From Desulfosporosinus sp. HMP52 (lineage in GTDB: Bacteria; Bacillota; Desulfitobacteriia; Desulfitobacteriales; Desulfitobacteriaceae), in contig NZ_JMGA01000030.1 of assembly GCF_000765145.1 (NCBI RefSeq), positions 32,090-96,089 on the forward strand: a stretch of DNA of 64,000 nt. Direction: 5' to 3'. The position numbers were made by a program, and so were the translations under genes. Below, piece after piece: positions 27,355-33,525 of this stretch (position 1 is the first letter of the stretch; every line of letters starts with the position of its first letter). Below the pieces are notes generated by a model. That model did not search any database, was not told where the DNA came from, and saw only the letters and a list, made by a program, of their open reading frames with translations.

Positions 27355-28560
27355 ATGGGATTGAATGAAACACCCTCTGCCAATCGGGTTCATATAGGAT
27401 TTTTCGGCAAGAGAAACGCTGGCAAATCCAGTATCGTAAATGCTGTTACAGGACAAGATCTGGCTGTTGTATCCAATGTAAAGGGTACAACGACAGATCC
27501 AGTCTCTAAAGCCATGGAACTCCTTCCTTTGGGTCCGGTCATGATCATTGACACACCTGGAATTGATGATGCAGGTGACCTGGGAGAACTGCGGGTTAAA
27601 AAAAGCCGTCAGGTGCTTAACAAAACTGATGTTGCTGTGCTGGTAATTGATTCGATCAGTGGTAAAACCTCTGAGGATGAAGAACTGATTGCGCTATTCG
27701 CTGAGAAGAAGATTAATTATGTTGTTGCCTACAATAAATCGGATCTGGCAGGAGAGGAAATACCTGAAACGGAGCATGAACTATCTGTCAGCGCTGAAAC
27801 CGGGCACAATATTGAAAAGCTGAAGGGAAAAATTGCGGCCTTGGCGGTTACTGAGGAACCAAAGCTAAAAATTGTAGGAGACCTGATTAATCCCTCAGAC
27901 TTTGTGGTGCTGGTAACCCCTATTGACAAGGCCGCTCCTAAGGGCAGGCTGATTCTGCCCCAGCAGCAGACTATCCGTGATATTCTGGAAGCTGATGCCA
28001 CGGCTATTGTCGTTAAAGAATTCGAGCTGCGGGAAACCCTGGAAAGTCTGGGGAAAAAGCCGAAACTTGTAATTACCGACAGTCAAGTCTTTGCCAAGGT
28101 GTCGGCAGATACACCTCAGGATATTTTTCTAACCTCATTTTCCATTCTTTTTGCCAGATACAAGGGCACTCTAGAATCCGCTGTTAAAGGAGCAAAAGCC
28201 CTGGACTCCCTACAGGAGGGTGAGACCATTCTCATTTCCGAGGGATGCACCCATCACAGACAGTGTGATGATATCGGCACGGTAAAGCTGCCCCGCTGGA
28301 TTAAAAACTATTCCCAAAAGCAGATTAACGTTGAATTTACATCAGGGACGGAATTTCCCGATAATCTGTCCAAATATAAACTGATTGTTCACTGCGGCGG
28401 TTGCATGCTCAACGAAAGAGAAATGAAATATCGTCAAAAATGTGCCGCGGATCAGCAAGTACCCTTTACCAACTACGGTATTCTTATTGCTTATATGCAG
28501 GGGATATTAAAGCGAAGCATTGCTATGTTTCCTAACATTCTAGCAGAATTTGAGGACTAG
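27355..28560 (+). CDS. hydF: [FeFe]-hydrogenase maturase GTPase HydF
   Basis: 401 residues from ATG 27355, nine bases after AGGAGG. The GTPase domain has P-loop GKRNAGKSSIVNA (Lys24), KGTTTDP switch I and DTPGI switch II plus AYNKSDL (NKSD). The C-terminal cluster-binding domain carries CTHHRQC (Cys298) and HCGGCMLNERE (Cys347, Cys350), the ligands of the 4Fe-4S cluster. HydF is the scaffold that carries the 2Fe subcluster to apo-hydrogenase. Next in line after hydG, with the aspartase gene starting five bases after its stop. Confidence 0.95.
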   Translation: MGLNETPSANRVHIGFFGKRNAGKSSIVNAVTGQDLAVVSNVKGTTTDPVSKAMELLPLGPVMIIDTPGIDDAGDLGELRVKKSRQVLNKTDVAVLVIDSISGKTSEDEELIALFAEKKINYVVAYNKSDLAGEEIPETEHELSVSAETGHNIEKLKGKIAALAVTEEPKLKIVGDLINPSDFVVLVTPIDKAAPKGRLILPQQQTIRDILEADATAIVVKEFELRETLESLGKKPKLVITDSQVFAKVSADTPQDIFLTSFSILFARYKGTLESAVKGAKALDSLQEGETILISEGCTHHRQCDDIGTVKLPRWIKNYSQKQINVEFTSGTEFPDNLSKYKLIVHCGGCMLNEREMKYRQKCAADQQVPFTNYGILIAYMQGILKRSIAMFPNILAEFED

Positions 28561-28564
28561 GGTT

Positions 28565-29878
28565 ATGCGTAGTGAAAGAGACAAGATCGGAGAAATCCTC
28601 TTGGAAGATGAAAAGTTGCACGGTATCCAAACCGCCCGGGCAATGGATAATTTCAAACTTGAACATAAAAAAACAAGTTTACAGTTGATTTATGCTCTTG
28701 TCACCATCAAGAAAGCTGCTGCCATGACCTACCAGAAGCTTGGTGTGGGCAAGGATGGAGTTTATGCTGGGATTTCTCAAGTCTGCGATATGATTCTGCA
28801 GGGAAAACTGGATGACGCCTTTGTAACGGAAGCACTCCAGGGCGGGGCCGGAACCTCAACGAATATGAATGTTAATGAAGTGATTGCTAATCTTACACTT
28901 TTGAAGTTGGGATTCAAAACAGGAAGTTACGATATCGTTCATCCCTTAGATGATGTGAACCGCGGACAGTCCACAAACGATGTCTATCCAACGGCTCTGC
29001 GCATTGCTGCTATTCAGATGTTGAGAAAGCTAAGCGAAGCCTGTGCCCAACTTCAGCAAGCGTTGCAGACGAAGGAGAATGAATTCGATAGCATTATAAA
29101 GCTTGGCAGAACAGAGCTGATGGATGCAGTTCCAATTACTCTGGGACAGGAATTCGGTTCCTATGCCCAGGCTGTTGCCAGGGATCGCTGGCGACTGTAT
29201 AAAGTTGAAGAGCGGCTGCGGCAGGTAAACATCGGAGGAACAGCGGTTGGTATCGGAAACAATGCTGAAAGAAAGTATCGCTTCGGAGTCATTGAAGTAC
29301 TCAGAGAATTAACTGGAATAGGTCTGGCCACAGCCGAGTATCCCATGGATATTACGCAGAACAATGATGTATTCGTCGAAGTATCGGGGTTACTCAAGGC
29401 CCTGGCAGTAAATCTGATGAAAATCTCCAATGACTTGCGGCTCATGAATTCAGGACCAAGAGGAGGATTGTCGGAAATAACCTTGGCACCGCTGCAAATG
29501 GGCAGTACCATCATGCCCGGCAAGGTGAATCCGGTTATTCCTGAAATGGTAATGCAAGTTTCCATGAGAGTAATGGCTAACGACGTAGCCATCTCAACCG
29601 CCGCCGCCCATGGGGAATTTGAACTTAACGCTTTTATGCCTCTGATTGCCGATTCTCTGCTGGAAAGCTTAGGGCTTTTGATAAATGCCGCTGAGCTGTT
29701 TCGCACGAAGTGTATTGAGCTTATTAAACCAAATGCCGAGAGATGTAAGGACCTGCTTGAATTATCCTACGCCTTTACCGCGGCCTACACGCCCTTTTTA
29801 GGCTATGATAAAGTAAGTGAAATAATTGAAAAATCCAGCGGCAATGTACAAAGGGCTAAAGAAATGCTGGATGAGTAA
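28565..29878 (+). CDS. Aspartate ammonia-lyase-like enzyme in the hydrogenase maturation operon
   Basis: 437 residues. Belongs to the aspartase/fumarase superfamily: the catalytic signature GSTIMPGKVNP is at about residue 313, with GAGTSTNMNVNEV and RGQSTNDVYPTA also present. Family members interconvert aspartate and fumarate plus ammonia. The gene is five bases downstream of hydF, as seen in many clostridial hydEGF clusters, where a role in supplying ammonium or fumarate for the maturation chemistry has been proposed but is not certain. ATG 28565 was chosen over a TTG at 28550. Could also act simply in amino-acid breakdown. Confidence 0.88.
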   Translation: MRSERDKIGEILLEDEKLHGIQTARAMDNFKLEHKKTSLQLIYALVTIKKAAAMTYQKLGVGKDGVYAGISQVCDMILQGKLDDAFVTEALQGGAGTSTNMNVNEVIANLTLLKLGFKTGSYDIVHPLDDVNRGQSTNDVYPTALRIAAIQMLRKLSEACAQLQQALQTKENEFDSIIKLGRTELMDAVPITLGQEFGSYAQAVARDRWRLYKVEERLRQVNIGGTAVGIGNNAERKYRFGVIEVLRELTGIGLATAEYPMDITQNNDVFVEVSGLLKALAVNLMKISNDLRLMNSGPRGGLSEITLAPLQMGSTIMPGKVNPVIPEMVMQVSMRVMANDVAISTAAAHGEFELNAFMPLIADSLLESLGLLINAAELFRTKCIELIKPNAERCKDLLELSYAFTAAYTPFLGYDKVSEIIEKSSGNVQRAKEMLDE

Positions 29879-29915
29879 TCTATGTAATAACTTGCGTATA
29901 CGATCGTAAATAAAA

Positions 29916-29978
29916 GGCCCATTGCCTATCATTTGACTTTACAAACAGAATAAAGTCAAATGAGAAGAGCAATGGGCC
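29916..29978 (-). terminator. Large nested-stem terminator
   Basis: Outer stem GGCCCATTGC (29916-29925) with GCAATGGGCC (29969-29978) and inner stem CATTTGACTTTA (29930-29941) with TAAAGTCAAATG (29951-29962). On the minus strand the outer stem is followed by TTTTATTT, so it terminates the small secreted protein gene; it may also stop the plus-strand aspartase gene. Confidence 0.7.
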
Positions 29979-29992
29979 CTAATGGTATAATA

Positions 29993-30178
29993 CTATTCGT
30001 TGCAAAACGGCATTTGAGCACACTTAGATACGCCGTTATCCATGGTTTGAGCACATTCTGCTACAGATTGACCACCTTTGTTTGTAGCCATTTCAGATAC
30101 CGCTGTTGATGCAAAAGCAGTGCTAGAGAAAGCTAAAACCATAAATCCAGTAGTGATTATTGTAAAAACCTTTTTCAT
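29993..30178 (-). CDS. Small secreted cysteine-containing protein
   Basis: 61 residues from ATG 30178, eight bases after GGAGGG. Residues 1-23 form a classic signal peptide (MKKVFTIITTGFMVLAFSST, cleavage after AFA). The mature part of about 38 residues has three cysteines, two of them as CAQTMDNGVSKCAQMPFC, and ends there. Function unknown; could be a small exported regulator or antimicrobial-like peptide. Own terminator downstream. Confidence 0.7.
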   Translation of the reverse strand: MKKVFTIITTGFMVLAFSSTAFASTAVSEMATNKGGQSVAECAQTMDNGVSKCAQMPFCNE

Positions 30179-30344
30179 TATTGTTACCCTCCATTTCATA
30201 AGACAAGTTACCTTATGAAGTATAGCTGCTGTAAATGAAAAAGCGATGAATAAGTTGTGAAGAACTTATGAATACATTTAAAAATTTTCACTTAGCCATT
30301 CTTCTGCATATGCTGAATCAGAACATATGCAAGGAGGCACTATT

Positions 30345-30413
30345 ATGATGGATAATAAATATGACAATAGTGTGATAGGTTCTGCTACCCGCGAGGAAGT
30401 TCCGCTTTTGTGA
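30345..30413 (+). CDS. Possible 22-residue peptide
   Basis: A tiny frame (MMDNKYDNSVIGSATREE and four more residues) that begins seven bases after AAGGAGG. Hydrophilic, no signal or membrane segment. Real translation is uncertain; a GCATATG...CATATGC inverted repeat lies just upstream at about 30306-30330 and could be an operator or hairpin. Confidence 0.35.
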   Translation: MMDNKYDNSVIGSATREEVPLL

Positions 30414-30451
30414 GCGTCTATTTTTGGGGGGCAGATTCGAGCTAACAAAAG

Positions 30452-30475
30452 AGCCTAGGCGTTTATGCCTAGGCA
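30452..30475 (-). terminator. Hairpin terminator of the 32-aa peptide gene
   Basis: GCCTAGGC is repeated around a six-base loop to form a self-complementary stem; on the minus strand CTCTTTTGTT follows. Confidence 0.6.
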
Positions 30476-30481
30476 AATTCT

Positions 30482-30580
30482 TTATGCTGTTGTAGGTGTT
30501 GGTATTTTTCTGGAATGTTCAAACAACCAAGTAATGATTCTCCACAATGCAACGAGAACACGCAAAAAACCTGAAAGCAT
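30482..30580 (-). CDS. Small hydrophobic peptide A (32 aa)
   Basis: 32 residues starting MLSGFLRVLVALWRI, with one amphipathic/hydrophobic helix followed by a basic HSRK and a Pro/Thr-rich end. The ribosome binding site TAAGGAGGTGA is the best possible, 7-8 bases before ATG. The untranslated leader resembles that of peptide B at 30835 (about 22 of 25 bases alike across TCTTATRGGATTYCA-ATAAGGAGGTG), so the two probably arose by duplication or share post-transcriptional control. Could be a membrane-active peptide or toxin; unproven. Confidence 0.55.
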   Translation of the reverse strand: MLSGFLRVLVALWRIITWLFEHSRKIPTPTTA

Positions 30581-30685
30581 TTCAGTTCACCTCCTTATTG
30601 AAATCCCATAAGAAGAGACACTTTCGAATATATTCCATTAAGCGTGTCCGTAGATGTTCTCTGAAATAGGTGATTAGAGAATAGA

Positions 30686-30709
30686 TGGCCCAGGCTACTA
30701 CCTGGGCCA
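30686..30709 (-). terminator. Hairpin downstream of peptide B gene
   Basis: TGGCCCAGG (30686-30694) pairs with CCTGGGCCA (30701-30709), located directly after the stop codon of peptide B on the minus strand; the T-run is poor. Confidence 0.5.
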
Positions 30710-30715
30710 AAAGTT

Positions 30716-30835
30716 TTAACTAGCAACAGGTACAGCGATTCTTGTTCCTACAAGCCATAACCATGGAGAAACTAAAATCAACAATGCAACTAAAAACGCT
30801 AAAAATCCTAATAATCCAAATAAACCTATAAACAT
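30716..30835 (-). CDS. Small hydrophobic peptide B (39 aa)
   Basis: 39 residues starting MFIGLFGLLGFLAFLVALLI, one long membrane helix, then SPWLWLVGTRIAVPVAS. ATG 30835 is seven bases after AAGGAGGTG. An upstream in-frame ATG at 30904 would give a 62-residue form but has no ribosome binding site. Leader sequence resembles that of peptide A. Neither peptide has a recognised family. Confidence 0.55.
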   Translation of the reverse strand: MFIGLFGLLGFLAFLVALLILVSPWLWLVGTRIAVPVAS

Positions 30836-31010
30836 TCCTATGCACCTCCTTATTTGGAATCCTATAAGATCAGGATTCTGATATATCATATGCAACATGT
30901 CCACAATTGTTAATTTCAGGAGTTATTGACCGATGATGCTTTAGGACATAACTTTCACATTCCTGCTCAAAATTACATAATTTGTATGAAATATAGAAGG
31001 AGGAAAATTT

Positions 31011-31316
31011 ATGCATTATAATTCGGATATATTACATGTTCATAAGTATTGCTTTCCCACAACCTTTGATCATGGTCACTCCCATAGAATAATTGGTGTT
31101 TCCAGTCTAGGAATTAGACGAGGGAATACACACGTTCATTGCTATAGTGGGGTAACCACTGTAGATAATGGTCATGTGCATTATTATCAAGGTGAAAATG
31201 GGCCAGCCATACACCTTCCAAGTGGTGGACATATCCACTGCTATAAAGGAATTACAACAATTGAAGATAGGCATAGGCATGCTTATAAAGGGACAGACTT
31301 CCCTTCCTGTCATTAA
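31011..31316 (+). CDS. YmaF-family His-rich repeat protein
   Basis: 101 residues made of about five repeats of the form GHxHxYxG (HGHSHRI, THVHCYSG, GHVHYYQG, GHIHCYKG, RHRHAYKG). This is the pattern of Bacillus subtilis YmaF-type proteins. The regular HxH pairs suggest metal binding. AAGGAGGAAA lies before ATG 31011. Function unknown. Confidence 0.75.
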   Translation: MHYNSDILHVHKYCFPTTFDHGHSHRIIGVSSLGIRRGNTHVHCYSGVTTVDNGHVHYYQGENGPAIHLPSGGHIHCYKGITTIEDRHRHAYKGTDFPSCH

Positions 31317-31617
31317 TTAGGACTCTCCGTGGGTTTAATTTAAATCTTGCTCTTATAAAATATAAGTGTCTTGCGTTCAATCAAGTAAGATAATATTTAG
31401 GAACTATCTAAGCTAACTTAACTAGTTCCTAATGATTTACATATATGCTGCATGTATATATTACAAATTGTGCTATCCTTAACACTTGTTACTCCTAAGG
31501 TTAAGAATACTGCCACTAAGAAACCCTACCCATTGTCATGGCTTAACTCTAATAGTCAACCGGACTGAATAATTTCTTTTAATAATAGAATACTAAATTA
31601 AAAGGAGGCAGGGTTAA
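31317..31617. other. Intergenic stretch
   Basis: About 300 bases without a recognisable gene or RNA; ends with the AAAGGAGG site of the next gene. Confidence 0.5.
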
Positions 31618-32199
31618 TTGAAAAAATTAATTGTTTTCGCCCATCAACATCAGGATAGTTTTAATCGTGCAATTTTAGATCAGGTGGAGTCCAGTTTAAG
31701 AGAAAAGGGACAAGAAGTTATCGTTCGTGATTTGTACAAAATTAACTTTCAACCAGTGTTAAAACCTGAAGATACAGATTCAATGAAAGTAGGAAAAATG
31801 CCAGAAGACATTAAAATAGAACAAGACTTTATTTCCGAGTCAGATGTCATCATTTTCATTTATCCCATCTGGTGGTCAAATATGCCCGCTATTTTAAAGG
31901 GGTATTTAGATCGCGTGTTTTCGTTTGGTTTTGCTTATACCATGGGGGATCAAGGAGCTGTCCCCTTATTAAAGGGAAAGAAAGGCCTGATTATTAATAC
32001 CTATGGTGCATCTGAGGAACAATATGAATCTATAGGTATGAATAGAGCCTTTAAAACCACGATGGATGTTGGCGTTTTTGGTTTTACTGGAATTGAACCG
32101 GTGGATCATTTGTTGTTTGGATCGGTAACTACTGTAGATGATCTTGCCCGTAAAGAAATGCTAGGGAAGGTTAGTGAAACCTTGAATAAGCATTTTTGA
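31618..32199 (+). CDS. NAD(P)H-dependent flavodoxin-fold oxidoreductase
   Basis: 193 residues from TTG 31618 with AAAGGAGG 8-9 bases before it. The pattern KLIVFAHQHQDSFNRAILDQVE, followed by VIIFIYPIWWSNMPAILKGYLDRVFSFGFAY, is diagnostic of the NQO1/MdaB/KefF-type family (Flavodoxin_2). These FMN or FAD enzymes reduce quinones by two electrons and protect against electrophiles. Monocistronic with its own terminator. Specific substrate unknown. Confidence 0.87.
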   Translation: MKKLIVFAHQHQDSFNRAILDQVESSLREKGQEVIVRDLYKINFQPVLKPEDTDSMKVGKMPEDIKIEQDFISESDVIIFIYPIWWSNMPAILKGYLDRVFSFGFAYTMGDQGAVPLLKGKKGLIINTYGASEEQYESIGMNRAFKTTMDVGVFGFTGIEPVDHLLFGSVTTVDDLARKEMLGKVSETLNKHF

Positions 32200-32253
32200 T
32201 AATATAAGCTATTTACGCAAATAAAAATGTACATAAAAGACACAAAAAAATAG

Positions 32254-32297
32254 AAACGCTAAAGCTGCGCCATTAGGCTTGATTTAGCGTTTTTTTA
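32254..32297 (+). terminator. Terminator of the oxidoreductase gene
   Basis: AAACGCTAAA (32254-32263) pairs with TTTAGCGTTT (32283-32292), followed by a T-run. Confidence 0.85.
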
Positions 32298-32634
32298 GCT
32301 TTAACCATACCTATACTCATTAGGTTCTACAATAGGGTTTAGGGAGCCAAAGCCAATTTTCAATTACAGTAAAAGGATTTATTAACTATTTGAAAGATTA
32401 AAAGTCACGGTTCTAGAAGTGATAACAGTGATGAAATGGATCAAATCAGTTTTCTGAAACTTAAAGTTATAAAGATAAAAGGGAAGCAGATGTAAATGTG
32501 GATCTTGGAAAGCTTGCGGCTCTGCAGGGGGCTTGAATATATTTTTAGGTTGGGATAGGATTTCGGATTGAACGCGCAGAATTGTAATATAACCCTGTAT
32601 GTCAGTTGAAAAGTCAGGTAAGGAGGATATAGAA
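32298..32634. other. Intergenic stretch upstream of the probable selenoprotein gene
   Basis: About 340 bases without a gene. It ends in the strong ribosome binding site AAGGAGG (32620-32626) that serves the TTG at 32635. Confidence 0.5.
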
Positions 32635-33429
32635 TTGATAAATCTAAATCAGAATATGATCAATAAAAAGGCCTCGGCAAATTGTTGAGAACCGGCTGTA
32701 AGTGCTGGTCAGCACAATGGAACAAGTACTGAGAACTGTCAAATTTGCCATGGACAATTGGAGTATTTTAACCTGGGTCGGGAATTATCTTGTTTTCGAT
32801 GCGGCATTAAGGAAATTGCTAACATTGCATGCCCCAATGGACACTATATATGTGATAAGTGTCACGGGGAAGGAGTATTTGATACTGTAAAAAATTTTGC
32901 CTTAAAGAGCAAATCAATAAATCCTTTGGAAATTGCTGAATACTTGATGGATCAGGATAATGTCCCAATGCTCGGTTGTGAAAATGCTTGGATAGCAGCG
33001 GCAGCTTTGATGGCAGTTCTTAAGAATGAAGGAACCGCTAAAGTTACAGATGAACTAATTGTCGAAGTTCTGAATAGGACGAAGAAACAAGCAATCGGAG
33101 GATACTGTGGTCTAACAGGGGTATGTGGGATTGTTCCTGCAATTGGAGCATGCTTTAGTGTCATCCTTGGCGCATCCTGCTCAAAGGATAGAGAAACTGC
33201 AATCGTAATGAGCGTAGCAGGTAGAATTATTGGAACAATTGCCAAGGAAACAGGGCCATGTTGTTGTAAGAATTTCCTCCGAAAATCATTGGACGAATCT
33301 GTTAAAATGGTTAAAGAGTATTTGTGTATTTCCTTAACAATCGTCAGGGAAGACAATGCTTGTAAGTATTTTGATAGACATCCTCATGGATGCCGAAAAG
33401 AAAAGTGTTCATATTACAAAAACACGTAA
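32635..33429 (+). CDS. DUF5714-family protein, probable selenoprotein (UGA read as Sec18)
   Basis: TTG 32635 lies eight bases after AAGGAGG and opens a frame that runs to 33429 with one internal TGA at 32686. Reading it as selenocysteine gives 264 residues, beginning with a KKASANC-Sec-EPAVSAGQ stretch. The frame downstream of the TGA holds Cys35xxCys38 (CQIC), Cys53xxCys56 and Cys66...Cys73xxCys76, the zinc ligands seen at the N-terminus of DUF5714 proteins, yet no start codon or ribosome binding site exists between the TGA and 32758. Starting at TTG 32758 would lose the first CxxC. A SECIS-like hairpin follows the TGA. Residues about 95-240 are the DUF5714 core (GYCGLTGVCGIVPAIGA). Function unknown; a redox or metal/arsenic-related role would fit Cys-Sec. 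The alternative is a nonsense mutation. Confidence 0.7.
32686..32715 (+). promoter_or_regulatory. Bacterial SECIS-like element after in-frame UGA
   Basis: The UGA codon (32686-32688) is followed by 13 bases and then GTGCT-GGTC-AGCAC (32702-32715), a perfect 5-bp stem with a GGUC loop. The loop starts 18 bases after the UGA. Bacterial SECIS elements need a G in the first loop positions about 16-37 bases after the UGA, and the Escherichia coli fdhF element has a GGUC-type loop at the same distance (recalled, not searched). Confidence 0.65.
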
Positions 33430-33525
33430 TGGTAGCAGCAATTCACGCACCATTTTTTTGGCTTGTGAACATCATCGATTATGATATAATCTAGAGATAT
33501 CATAAATATTGAGGTAGAAAGTGGT

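Noticed and set aside
29161..29706. 181-codon minus-strand frame
   Set aside because: Antisense shadow of the aspartase gene.
32691..32709. Alternative hairpin ACCGGC/GCTGGT after the UGA
   Set aside because: Competes with the GTGCT-GGTC-AGCAC hairpin, contains a G-U pair and starts too close to the UGA for a SECIS.
32702..32890. 62-codon frame starting MLVSTMEQVL
   Set aside because: Overlaps the probable selenoprotein gene in another frame; no ribosome site and no cysteine pattern.
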